This document shows positions 46,659-55,734 of a stretch of 64,000 nt of DNA, piece by piece (the first letter of the stretch is position 1; the number at the start of each line of letters is the position of its first letter). The position numbers and the translations under genes are program-made. The DNA lies in the NCBI GenBank assembly GCA_038396625.1, contig CP121688.1:248001-312000 (forward strand), in the 5' to 3' direction. This DNA is from G038396625 sp038396625 (GTDB lineage: Bacteria; Bacillota; Clostridia; Peptostreptococcales; Thermotaleaceae). The notes below the pieces were generated by a model, which was not told where the DNA came from, ran no database searches, and saw nothing but the letters and a program-made list of their open reading frames with translations.

Positions 46659-47348
46659 ATGGGACATAAAATATTTATATCGTACAAATATGCAGATTCT
46701 GATGTAAAACACATAAGAGGTGAGGTATGGGAAACGAATACAGTTAGAGATTATGTGGACAAACTTCAGGAAAAGTTAGGTGAATCAAACCAAATAAATA
46801 AAGGTGAATCTGATGGAGAAGATTTATCTCAATTAAGTGAAGAAACAATATGGAAAAAACTAAAAGACCGAATTTATGATAGCACTCTTACTATCGTATT
46901 AATATCAAAAAATATGAAGGACATCTTTAAAACAGAAAAAAATCAATGGATACCACGAGAAATTTCTTACTCATTAAAAGAAACTTCACACACGGATTCA
47001 AGTGGTAACTCTGTTACATCTAAAACAAATGCAATGCTTGCTATAGTGATTCCAGATAGAAATGACTCATATAGATATTACACATATAAAAATGCTTGTT
47101 GTGATACTAAATGCAGGACTTTACTTACAAATACACTTTTTTCTATTCTTCAGAAAAATATGTTTAATATAAAGAGTCCCGATAAAGATGACTGTCAAAG
47201 TGGTTCAACTGTATATCATGGAGATAGTAGTTACATACCTTCTGTTGAATGGGACACTTTCATAAATGATATTGATACATATATAGATAAAGCATATGAA
47301 ATTCAAGATAATGTTGATAATTATAACATTTTTAAAGAGTTAGATTAA
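46659..47348 (+). CDS. thsB: Thoeris TIR-domain sensor ThsB
   Basis: 229 residues. The TIR domain starts GHKIFISYKYADSDV and carries RIYDSTLTIVLISKNMKD in the middle. A glutamate in WIPREISYSLKE (E101) is the likely catalytic residue. On phage infection ThsB makes an ADP-ribose isomer that switches on ThsA. The ATG at 46659 follows AAAGGGGGAGG. Only one thsB is visible here. Confidence 0.9.
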   Translation: MGHKIFISYKYADSDVKHIRGEVWETNTVRDYVDKLQEKLGESNQINKGESDGEDLSQLSEETIWKKLKDRIYDSTLTIVLISKNMKDIFKTEKNQWIPREISYSLKETSHTDSSGNSVTSKTNAMLAIVIPDRNDSYRYYTYKNACCDTKCRTLLTNTLFSILQKNMFNIKSPDKDDCQSGSTVYHGDSSYIPSVEWDTFINDIDTYIDKAYEIQDNVDNYNIFKELD

Positions 47349-47457
47349 ATGATTTAAAACGATAGACAGGTAAAGGAAGGAATAATACTACTATTAACTG
47401 GAAAAATAATTGATTTAGATAAATGAGATTAATATAAATTGAAAAGGGGGAATACAA

Positions 47458-48588
47458 ATGGATAATTATATTACATCTGTTGAAGTCTCAAAGAAAGGAG
47501 AAGGTAATGGACGGGGGCATCACAAAGCAGTAAATGTTGGTGATATTATTGAAATAAAAGCACATATTACTGATGATAAGTCTGGTGTTAAATCAGCATA
47601 TGTAGGGATAAGAACGCCATCTGGGCTAAGAACAATTTTTGTACATCTACATGTGGATGCGGAAGCAAATTTTTGGGTTGGAAGTTATACTATTCAGGCA
47701 ACAGACGAAGGTGGGGAGTATAAAGACTTTTTTATTCATTTAGAAGATAATGCGGGGAATATCGTGAATTCATGGGAATTGCTAGATTCTTTTGAAGAAA
47801 AAATGAAATTTAATGTTAATAACCCAAATGGAGATTCACTTGCCCCCAAAATTTTAGATATTGAAACAACAACTAAAAAAGTAAATGTTGGTGAGAGTGT
47901 TACTATTAAGGCATCTTTTACTGATGATAAATCTGGTGTGAAATCTGCATATATAGGTATTAAAAATCCATCAGGGAGTAGAACTTTATTTGTTCATCTA
48001 AATAAAGATACAGAAATAAATCAATGGACCGGTAAATATACAGTATTACCAAATGACGAAGGTGGAGTATATAATCAATTCTTTGTGCATATAGATGATA
48101 ATGCGGGTAATACAATAAATTCATGGGAATCATTAAATCTTTATAAAGAAAAAATGGAGTTTACAATTACTAATAATGATGGTGACATTAAAGCACCAGT
48201 TGTAACAGATATAGAAATAACACCTAAAGAAGTAAATGTTAATGATACCCTTACAATTAGAGCAAATATTAGTGATGATAAATCGGGAGTTAAATCAGCA
48301 TATGTGGGAATAAAAAGTCCGTCAGGTAACAAAACCTTGTTTATACATTTGCACCTAGATGAGAAAAATAATATATGGGTTGGTAGTTATACGATTAAAC
48401 AATCGGACCAGTGTGGAGTGTATAAAGATATGTTCATTCATTTAGAGGATAATGCAAGGAATCCTATAAACTCGTGGAACCTATTAGATAAATTTAAAGG
48501 TAGCCTTACATTTATGGTCAATAACAATTATCATAGTGATATTGAACCACCTGAAATAAAGCAAATAATGATAAAAGATAGTAAATAA
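47458..48588 (+). CDS. Three-repeat Ig-like protein next to Thoeris, no signal peptide
   Basis: 376 residues made of three closely similar modules of about 110 residues (starting near 1, 125 and 243). Each carries DDKSGVKSAYVGI, PSG, FVHL and the DEGG..YK/NFFVHLEDNAGN segment, that is, a bacterial Ig-like fold. No signal peptide, membrane segment or anchor is seen, so it is predicted to be cytoplasmic, which is unusual for such repeats. AAAGGGGG precedes ATG. It lies 109 bases after thsB on the same strand and just inside the right end of the element. Confidence 0.65.
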   Translation: MDNYITSVEVSKKGEGNGRGHHKAVNVGDIIEIKAHITDDKSGVKSAYVGIRTPSGLRTIFVHLHVDAEANFWVGSYTIQATDEGGEYKDFFIHLEDNAGNIVNSWELLDSFEEKMKFNVNNPNGDSLAPKILDIETTTKKVNVGESVTIKASFTDDKSGVKSAYIGIKNPSGSRTLFVHLNKDTEINQWTGKYTVLPNDEGGVYNQFFVHIDDNAGNTINSWESLNLYKEKMEFTITNNDGDIKAPVVTDIEITPKEVNVNDTLTIRANISDDKSGVKSAYVGIKSPSGNKTLFIHLHLDEKNNIWVGSYTIKQSDQCGVYKDMFIHLEDNARNPINSWNLLDKFKGSLTFMVNNNYHSDIEPPEIKQIMIKDSK

Positions 48589-48828
48589 AGATGATATAAT
48601 ATCATAAAGAATCATATGTAATTCCAATAAATAAAGAATACTGTACCATTAAGTATAGAGTTTAGAGAGCCTAGAAAAGACAGGATTCAAAATAATCACC
48701 CAATAAAAGTATATATGACTTTGAAGATGTTGAACTTTTATACTACGCAAAATAAATATAGTTAATTGGGAATGTTATTAAACTATGTATGCCTTAAACC
48801 ATATTCCTTAGAACTTAAATTCTTACTA

Positions 48829-49258
48829 TGTATTACGCAAATAAACTTATATCAAAAAGCAAATTCAACACTAAAGTTGTATCAAAGGACATGGTTTTAA
48901 GGAGGCGGAAGCCTTTCTTTCTACCATGTTTTTTATTTCTTAATCCTTATTCCTTGCATCTTAACTCTGTTCGTATAACCTTGAAAAATCAATGGATGGA
49001 AAGACTAAATGGAAAACAGAATGGAAAAGAAAAATGGATAAAAACCACTCTTAACCCTTGATCCATAACCCTTAATTCTGAAACAACTTTATTTGCGTTT
49101 CAGTAGGATTAAGGAGTAAGATTTAAGGGAAAAGTGAATGGAATTGAGAATGGATGAGAAAATGGATAAAAATGGGGATTGGCTTGAGTAGGGGCTTGTG
49201 GGGAGAATTTTGATAAAAATAAATTTGCATGGTGAAAAATGTTTATTTGATGAATACA
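48829..49258. repeat. 430-bp mini Tn7-like element, right copy
   Basis: Same orientation and, by eye, same sequence as 7064-7493. Its inner left neighbour is TACTA, and its outer right neighbour is ACTGT. A weaker, degenerate relative of the left terminus (ACTACGCAAAATAAATATAG) lies just before it at about 48742-48761. Confidence 0.85.
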
Positions 49259-49263
49259 ACTGT
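49259..49263. repeat. Right target-site duplication ACTGT
   Basis: Matches 7059-7063. It is followed directly by the TGT terminus of the next mini-element. Confidence 0.7.
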
Positions 49264-49615
49264 TGTACCCACAAAATAAAGTTCATCAATAAGCAAATAA
49301 AGTTCTTCAAAAGCAGGGGGTAAGCTGGATTAAATTCCAATAAATCTCCTGCTTTTTTATGTCCTTTTTTCTCTCTACATCACCTTAAAACCCTTGAAGC
49401 TACGCTATTTCACTTAATTCACATTTTATTCCTTAAATCTTATTCTTATTTAAATCTTTGAAGAACTTTATTTTCATTTTTGAGATAAAAAGGGTATAAT
49501 ATTGAAAGAAATAATAAAATTCCTTGAAGAACTTTATTTTCTGATAGAAAGTGGGAGGTTGAAAAATAGAGGGTTTGAGGGATTGGGTTTTGAAGAACTT
49601 TATTTTCGGGTTACA
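49264..49615. mobile_element. Second, diverged 352-bp Tn7-like mini-element or collapsed element
   Basis: Starts TGTACCCACAAAATAAAG, and its other end read inward is TGTAACCCGAAAATAAAG. The first 26 bases of the two ends agree at about 22 positions. Boxes with a distinct consensus near AAATAAAGTTCTTCAA occur at 49272-49289 and 49294-49313 (22 bp apart), and inverted at 49456, 49522 and 49588 (exactly 66 bp apart). Closely packed boxes at one end and spaced boxes at the other mirror the right and left ends of Tn7. Its right flank is TAGTT, so no intact duplication is seen. Confidence 0.65.
49309..49358 (+). terminator. Hairpin with T-run inside the mini-element
   Basis: AAAAGCAGG (49309-49317) pairs with CCTGCTTTT (49348-49356), then T. 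Confidence 0.6.
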
Positions 49616-50018
49616 TAGTTAGGAGCTAAAATTTAAATATAAAAAAATATGGTGAGATTTAATAAGGGATTAGGAATAAGGAAAAAGATTAGGAGATATT
49701 GTAGTATATTAAGTTTATAAATGACCTATTGAAAATCTATGAAACTGTTAGCTTATGCAGACGAAAATAGTCTGCAAAATTAAATAATATAATTTTATAG
49801 AGTTAATCTGAAATTGATAAAGAGATATGAAATGGGATAAATGTTATAAAAGATTAGATTGTAAAATGATAGGGGTTCAAGAAGAATACTTAAAACCATA
49901 TAAAAAAATTACAACGAGAAGAGGTTAAAATTAAGTTATTGCCAAAGATTAGTATATTGGTTAGTTTATGAAATAAGAAGATTATTTTTTAAGGAGCAGA
50001 AAAATCGGAGTAAGAAAT
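49616..50018. other. Intergenic region, no content recognised
   Basis: AT-rich DNA with stop codons in all frames, between the mini-element and the mcrB remnant. Confidence 0.3.
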
Positions 50019-51172
50019 CTGATAAAACTGCTCTTTATATGATACTACTCCAACAAAAGCAATAGTTGCTATTTGTAAGGTTGTTAGAGAACATGATGGA
50101 GAAACGATTGAATTTGAAAAAATAAGAAAAATCGAAAGCTCAATTACGCTGGATACAATTAAAGATGTAAAAGAACTAAGCGAAATGGAAGCAATGCAGA
50201 ATCCAATTGGTAGCTTCTTTAAAGTAAAGCAAAGTGAATTTGAAGCTATTATGGAAATAATTGAACCTGAAAGTGCCATTGAAGAAGATGCGGTAGCTTC
50301 GTATAGTAAACAAGGCTTATTGGGCGAAGTGTTTTATAAGTGATGAAAAATATGAGGATATGATATTTGATTTAGAGCATAAGAAAAATAGCATACTACA
50401 AGGACCACCAGGGGTAGGAAAGACCTTCGTAGCTAAAACACTTGCTTATTCTCATATGGGTTTAAAGGATAATAGTAAAATACAAATGATTCAATTCCAC
50501 CAAAATTATTCTTATGAAGATTTTATTCAAGGATTCGGACCTACTGAAGATGGAAAGTTCAAATTAAAGAACGGTATCTTTTTTGAGTTCTGTAGAAGAG
50601 CACAGAGAGACCCAGAGCATAATTATTATTTTATTATAGATGAGATTAACAGAGGCAACTTAAGTAAAATTTTTGGTGAATTAATGATGCTCATTGAGCA
50701 TGATAAAAGAGGAAAAGAGTTTGAAATTCCTTTAACCTATGCACAAGGCGAAGAGGATAAGTTTTACATAACAGATAATTTATATCTGATTGGAACAATG
50801 AACACTACAGATCGTTCATTGGCAATGGTGGACTATGCTTTAAGGAGAAGATTTTCTTTTATAGATATTGAACCTGCATTTTCAACAGAAGCCTTTAGTA
50901 GATATATGCAGTCAAAGGGCATCGATGAATTTCTACTAAATAAAATCATTGTTGGAATGCAAAGGTTGAATGAGAAAATTAGTAATGATGGCAAGAACCT
51001 TGGTAAAGGTTATAGAATTGGACATGGTTACTTTTGTAATACACCAAATCAAATGGAATCCCAGAAAACATGGTATAAACGTATTATTCTTTCTGAAATC
51101 AAGCCACTTCTATATGAATATTGGTTTGATGATGAAGATATTGCTGAAATAGAGACAAAGAGCTTATTATAG
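50019..51172 (+). pseudogene. mcrB: EVE-McrB restriction AAA+ GTPase, truncated and frameshifted
   Basis: The first part (50019-50343) reads the C-terminal half of an EVE domain (LYDTTPTKAIVAICKVV ... NPIGSFFKVKQSEFEAIMEI). An extra base near 50337 then shifts the frame; skipping it restores GEVFYSDEKYEDM and leads into the McrB motor with Walker A GPPGVGKT, IIDEINRGN, and MNTTDRSLAMVDYALRRRF. The EVE N-terminus is missing. In the intact system this subunit translocates on modified DNA and works with McrC to cut it. Here it cannot be made as one protein. Confidence 0.75.
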
Positions 51173-51181
51173 GTCACTGAT

Positions 51182-51409
51182 ATGTCAGAACGAATACCAA
51201 TAAAAAATATCTATTATATGTTATGCTATACTTGGGATAGATTAAAGGAAAAAGATATTCTTTCAGTAGATAGTACTGAGGGGAATGATTTACTTGACCT
51301 ATTTGCAAGGGTTATGATAAGTGGACTAAATTATCTTGTAAAAAGAGGATTCGACAGAAGATACCTATGTGTTAATGAGGCTATCAGTTTTATTAGAGGC
51401 AAAATATGA
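51182..51409 (+). pseudogene. mcrC: N-terminal fragment of McrC
   Basis: Starts MSERIPIKNIYYMLCYTWDR, the usual McrC N-terminus, 10 bases after mcrB. It breaks off after about 72 residues (near 51404), where sequence of a LysR gene on the other strand begins. The nuclease domain of McrC is absent. Confidence 0.75.
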
Positions 51410-51714
51410 GCACAGAAAAAAGCAGCACTTCCAATAGTAATTGATACTTGTTTTTCTTCTGCTAAAGAATTAAAGTATTCTATCATATCGTTTTGTATCT
51501 CCATGATTTTTTCTATAGATTTAATATAGTATTTTCCTGCAGGCGTTAATTGTATTGGATTAGTACTTCTGTCGAAAATAGGAACTTTTATCTTTGATTC
51601 CAATTTCTTAATTGTTGCACTAAGAGCTGGTTGAGATATAAAAAGCTTCTCAGCTGCTTTAGAAAAACTTTTCTCCAAGTAGACAGTATAAACATATTCC
51701 ATATCTTTTAGCAT
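51404..51714 (-). pseudogene. Truncated LysR-family regulator
   Basis: About 103 residues starting MLKDMEYVYTVYLEKSFSKA. The winged-helix DNA-binding domain is complete (FISQPALSATIKKLESKI), but the effector domain is cut after SAAFFCAHILP, where antisense McrC begins. It is divergent from the aminotransferase gene, which was probably its target. The cut marks a deletion or insertion boundary. Confidence 0.75.
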
Positions 51715-51741
51715 AGTATTCACCTTGCTTCTAGGTAAACA

Positions 51742-51758
51742 ACTGTACTATGTACAGT
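51742..51758. promoter_or_regulatory. Perfect dyad operator candidate upstream of lysR
   Basis: ACTGTAC-TAT-GTACAGT, 28 bases before the LysR start codon. Suitable as a binding site of a dimeric regulator. Confidence 0.4.
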
Positions 51759-52036
51759 ATACCCTTAATTTTTTTTCACCTCAAGTATACCAAAGTATCA
51801 TTTAGCGTTCAACAACATGAGATTTTAGAGAATTTTGACCACAATATAACTATTTTGTTATTTAATCATATAAATTTATGAATTAGACATGCTAAATCTG
51901 TCATGTTACGATAATCTCATAACAAGTCTAACTTCATAAATATAAAAATACCATCTTGTGAATGCTTAGGGGTTACATAAGACTATCAAACATACTTTTA
52001 ACTTAACTAATTTTAAAATGAAAGGATGATATAATA

Positions 52037-53248
52037 ATGGATTTATTGGGTGAAAAATTTTCAAAGCTTGGTGTTAAAAATGCTCCTGGACAAGAAATTC
52101 GTCAGGTTACAAAGGAAATTGAATTTCGTGGAGAAAAAATTTGGGGAAAACCAGTGGACTTTTCTCATGGTGACGTAGACGCATTTGAACCAATCCCTGG
52201 AACTCTGGACCAATTTGTAAATGGTGTTAAATTAGGTGGAGAGCAAGCATATACAGAATATAGGGGAAAACAAATCATCCGAGAAGACTTAGCCAAGAAA
52301 CTTTCAATATTCACTGGCACTTCAATTTCCACGGATAAAGAACTAATGATTACTCCAGGAACTCAAGGAGCTCTTTTTTTAGCAATGGGTTCAGTTATTG
52401 GGCGAGGGGATAAAGTTGCAATTGTTGTACCTGACTATTTTGCTAATAGAAAAATAGCTGAATTCTTTGATGCTGAAATTATTCCTATCAGGTTAAACTA
52501 TTTAGAATCTGATAAAAACGCAGGTTTAGATTTAATGCAACTTGAAGATGCTTTTAAAGCTGGTGTTAAGGTGTTTTTATTTTCTAATCCCAATAATCCT
52601 ACAGGAGTAATTTATTCGCCTGTTGAAATTCGTACTATTGCTTCTCTTGCACAAAAATATGGTGTAGCAGTAATTGTAGATGAACTGTATTCTCGACAAA
52701 TTTTCGATGGAAGAATGTATACGCATTTGTGTGCTCAAGATATCCAACCAGACAATTTAATTACCATCATGGGTCCTTCTAAGACAGAATCTTTAAGTGG
52801 TTATCGATTGGGCGTTGCTTTTGGTTCTTCAAAAATTATTGCACGAATGGAAAAGCTACAAGCTATCGTGTCCTTACGTGCGCCAGGATATAGTCAGGCA
52901 GTGCTTAAGTTATGGTTTAACGAGCCAACAGGGTGGATAGAAAACCGAATTGCAGCACATCAAAGTATTCGAGATGATTTATTAGCATTGCTTCGTTCTG
53001 TTGAAGGTGTTGAGGCTCGAACAACAGAAGCGGGTAGTTACCTTTTTCCTAAAATTCCTAATTTAACAGTCAATATAGAAGATTTTGTAAAGATTTTAAG
53101 GCTTCAAGCCAATGTTACAGTAACACCAGGCACAGAATTTGGATCTCAATTCACAGATAGTTTTCGCATCAATTTTTCTCAAGATCATAAGTCAGCTCTT
53201 CATGCAATTGAGCGAACAATTCAGTTGATTGAGAGGTATCAAAAATGA
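52037..53248 (+). CDS. PLP-dependent aminotransferase, class I/II
   Basis: 403 residues, fold type I. The PLP-binding segment is intact: SNPNNPTGVIY (near residue 181), IVDELYSRQ (near 212), and the Schiff-base lysine in GPSKTESLSGYRLG (near 247), with FRINFSQ near the C-terminus containing the substrate-carboxylate arginine. The substrate cannot be inferred. The upstream LysR gene is divergent, but truncated. GAAAGG precedes the ATG. It lies within the decayed right part of the island, but looks intact. Confidence 0.85.
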   Translation: MDLLGEKFSKLGVKNAPGQEIRQVTKEIEFRGEKIWGKPVDFSHGDVDAFEPIPGTLDQFVNGVKLGGEQAYTEYRGKQIIREDLAKKLSIFTGTSISTDKELMITPGTQGALFLAMGSVIGRGDKVAIVVPDYFANRKIAEFFDAEIIPIRLNYLESDKNAGLDLMQLEDAFKAGVKVFLFSNPNNPTGVIYSPVEIRTIASLAQKYGVAVIVDELYSRQIFDGRMYTHLCAQDIQPDNLITIMGPSKTESLSGYRLGVAFGSSKIIARMEKLQAIVSLRAPGYSQAVLKLWFNEPTGWIENRIAAHQSIRDDLLALLRSVEGVEARTTEAGSYLFPKIPNLTVNIEDFVKILRLQANVTVTPGTEFGSQFTDSFRINFSQDHKSALHAIERTIQLIERYQK

Positions 53249-53476
53249 AAACTACACCTATACCTCTGAATTGTTTTATGTATTGTGATCAGTGCAAAAG
53301 AGATTATAGCAAAAAAGGTAGTGAAATGTATGCAGTTCTTTTAAAAAAAGCACAGTTTTGTGGAGGACGGAAAAGTTCAAGAAGATATTGAGTTTCCCCA
53401 ATTACAAATATATAAAGAATGCTTTAATAGTAATCCTATTTATAAAATTTTAATTGAACAAAACAGACAATATTAA
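53245..53476 (+). pseudogene. Small cysteine-containing gene with frameshift
   Basis: ATG overlaps the aminotransferase stop. The first frame gives 48 residues (MKTTPIPLNCFMYCDQCKRD ... FCGGRK). Near 53372 a one-base change would let it continue as KVQEDIEFPQLQIYKECFNS to a stop at 53474. The overlap with the upstream gene suggests it was once translationally coupled. No family recognised. Confidence 0.45.
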
Positions 53477-53515
53477 TTTTGTTTTGATATTTTAAAAAAT
53501 GAAAGGAGAGATTTT

Positions 53516-54091
53516 ATGCCATTACTAAAAGAAAATAAAAAATATTCTTATGCAGATTACTTAACTTGGCCCGAAAATGAACAATGGGAGATATTTGATG
53601 GTATACCCGATATGCAAGCTGCTCCATCCTGGCAACATCAAGCAATTTCTGGTGAGCTATATAGACAGTTTGCAAATCATCTACAAGGAAAAGAATGTCA
53701 GGCGTTCACTTCCCCTTTTGATCTACGATTACCTAATGGAGAAGAACAAGATGAAGAAACTACAAACGTATTTCAGCCTGATATAGTAGTCATTTGTGAT
53801 AAAAACAGATTAAAAGGAACCGGGTACTTCGGTACTCCTACGCTTGTCATTGAAATTTCATCCCCTTCTACTTCGAGAACAGATAGGGTTCTGAAGTTTA
53901 ACAAATATGAAAAAGCTGGAGTAGAAGAATATTGGATTGTTGATCCAGATGGTAAATATGTTAATATCTTTACTCTGCAAGAAGATAAACGATATGGTAG
54001 GCCAGAATCTTACACTGAAGAAAATAAAGTAAAAGTCTCTGTTTTTCCTGATCTTTTAATTGATTTATCGCAAGTATTTGCTTCTATTTAG
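53516..54091 (+). CDS. Uma2-family (DUF820) predicted nuclease
   Basis: 191 residues. PD-(D/E)XK-fold family of unclear role, abundant in cyanobacteria and some Firmicutes. Typical segments are YSYADYLTWPENEQWEIFDG, FQPDIVVICDKNRL (the PD), PTLVIEISSPSTSRTDRVLK (the ExS variant) and KFNKYEKAGVEEYWIVDP. AAAGGAGAG precedes the ATG. It is intact. Confidence 0.88.
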   Translation: MPLLKENKKYSYADYLTWPENEQWEIFDGIPDMQAAPSWQHQAISGELYRQFANHLQGKECQAFTSPFDLRLPNGEEQDEETTNVFQPDIVVICDKNRLKGTGYFGTPTLVIEISSPSTSRTDRVLKFNKYEKAGVEEYWIVDPDGKYVNIFTLQEDKRYGRPESYTEENKVKVSVFPDLLIDLSQVFASI

Positions 54092-54149
54092 CTTAAAAAG
54101 GCATCGGGATACACTGATACCTTAATTATTTTACAGGGAGATTGACAAA

Positions 54150-54758
54150 ATGAAGGCAGTGGAACCCATTAGAGATAACAAATTAATTAAGAATATGAGA
54201 GCTATTTTAAAAGGACAATCTATACGTAATGAACTTCTCTTTATTTTAGGTATCAATGTGGGTTTAAAGATTAGCGACATTCTTAGATTAAAAGTATCTG
54301 ATTTAATTAAACCTAGTAGAAAAAGTGTTAAACATCATGTTACAATGATAGAGAAAAAAACAGGTAAAACTAAAAAAAATTATCTTGGAGATATTGTAAA
54401 GAAGGTAATAGAGAACTATCTAAAAGAATTGCCAGTTCTTGATATGGATAGCTATATTTTTAAAAGCCGTAAAGGAGAAAATAGTCCTATCACTAGACAA
54501 TAAGCATATCGAATTCTTAATGGAGCAGCTGAATCAATAGGATTAATAGAAAGAAATGATAAAGGTGTAATCGTTTCTGGAGAAATTGGTACACATACTC
54601 TTAGAAAAACCTTTGGCTATCATGCATTTAGAAATGGAACAGATTTAGAATTGTTAATGGATATTTTTAATCATTCTTCTAAATCTCAGACATTGAGATA
54701 TATCGGTATAACAGAAGATCAGAAAAAAGATGTCTATTTACAGTCTAATTTGGGATAG
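54150..54758 (+). pseudogene. Tyrosine recombinase with one in-frame stop codon
   Basis: Reads a XerC/D-like catalytic domain across a single TAA at 54501-54503, probably from CAA. Before the stop: GINVGLKISDILRLKVSDL with the first arginine region. After it: THTLRKTFGYHAF (HxxR), FNHSS, LRYIGI with the nucleophilic tyrosine. It lacks a separate N-terminal core-binding domain. An integrase remnant at the right side of the island. Confidence 0.75.
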
Positions 54759-55171
54759 TTAGAGTAATTTAATGTAGCAAAGTAAATGTAAAAATTCAAT
54801 ATTTACTTTGCATTTGAAATCATGAGAAGTAAACCAAGGAGCAAAAAAAGTTTTTATATTTTTTTATGTCTTGGTTTACTTTTTTTAGATTGTCGCCATT
54901 CTATTTCTATTCTTAGTAGATTCGTTTTTTATGAGAAAAAGCAAGCAAGTCTCTTTGCGCATTTGACTAGATAGTTATAAAAATAAATGAACCACGATAT
55001 ACTTCCCTTGTAGAAGATAGTTAAAACTGTCTATTCTAAGGGGAGTATTTTTTATGCATATTCATTTTAAAAGCGTGTAATGAAAAAGGAGGTTCTTCGT
55101 ATTAACATGTGGAAGGAGATTCACACACTCCCATATTATTTAGCTAAGTATCTAAAGGAGGGGATAGAAGG
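54759..55171. other. Intergenic region with two hairpins
   Basis: The first, at 54828-54887, is listed separately. The second (about 55001-55046, imperfect ACTTCCCTTGTAGAA against CTAAGGGGAGT) is followed by T-rich DNA. The promoter of the sigma-factor operon should lie after it. Confidence 0.4.
54828..54887 (+). terminator. Long-loop hairpin with T-run
   Basis: AGTAAACCAAG (54828-54838) pairs with CTTGGTTTACT (54870-54880), then seven T. The 31-base loop is long for a terminator; an insertion-sequence end is the alternative. Confidence 0.5.
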
Positions 55172-55732
55172 GTGAGACAAATGACATTTGTCAGTGTGTT
55201 AGATAAAAAGGAGTCAGAAGAAGGGCTGTGTCTAGAAACGGATTTTGCCCACATTTTTGAAACCTATTATAAAAAGATTTACAACTACATTTATTATCGT
55301 GTGAATTGCCAGTATACAGCAGAGGATTTGGTAAGCCAAGTGTTTGAAAAGGCCATGATTAAGATCAATACTTACGCCAAAGAGAAATCTCCTTTTGAAG
55401 TATGGCTGTTTATCATTGCTAAAAATACTTTACATGATTATTTCAGGCGTTCCAGGAAATACAGCTTTTTGTCTATGGATACCATTAAGGAGTTCATATC
55501 AAAGAGACGATCTCCAGAGGATATGGTGGAAATATCAGAAACAAGGGATAAGCTTTTGCTGACATTAAATAGCTTAAACCCCAGGGAAAGAAATATTGTA
55601 TCCCTTAAATTTGGAGGAGAGTTAAAGAATGTAGAAATAGCAGAGGTTCTAAACCTTTCAGAAAGCAACGTGGGCGTAATTCTGTACCGTGCAATGAAAA
55701 AGCTGAAAAGGGAATTGGAAAAGGAGGTTTAG
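55172..55732 (+). CDS. ECF-type RNA polymerase sigma factor
   Basis: 186 residues. Region 2 (FETYYKKIYNYIYYRVNCQY, then AEDLVSQVFEKAM) and region 4 (LNPRERNIVSLKFGGELKNV, then EIAEVLNLSESNVGVILYRA) are both clear. GTG at 55172 lies 8 bases after AAAGGAGGGG and is preferred to the ATG at 55181. The next gene starts 2 bases later and encodes its likely membrane-bound anti-sigma factor. Probably controls an envelope-stress regulon including its own operon. Confidence 0.9.
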   Translation: MRQMTFVSVLDKKESEEGLCLETDFAHIFETYYKKIYNYIYYRVNCQYTAEDLVSQVFEKAMIKINTYAKEKSPFEVWLFIIAKNTLHDYFRRSRKYSFLSMDTIKEFISKRRSPEDMVEISETRDKLLLTLNSLNPRERNIVSLKFGGELKNVEIAEVLNLSESNVGVILYRAMKKLKRELEKEV

Positions 55733-55734
55733 CT

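Larger units (their letters stand above)
7064..49258. mobile_element. 42-kb Tn7-like composite or cointegrate element with plasmid and defence genes
   Basis: Bounded by two identical 430-bp direct repeats with Tn7-type TGT/ACA ends and by a 5-bp outer duplication ACTGT. Inside are plasmid maintenance genes, a type I restriction-modification operon, a tyrosine recombinase, a nuclease operon, tnsABCD and a Thoeris system. It lies 16 bases past recR and separates recR from yaaL-bofA. The seen facts are the repeats, ends and duplication. The cointegrate or composite-transposon interpretation is inference; homologous integration of a circle into a resident mini-element fits as well. Confidence 0.7.
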
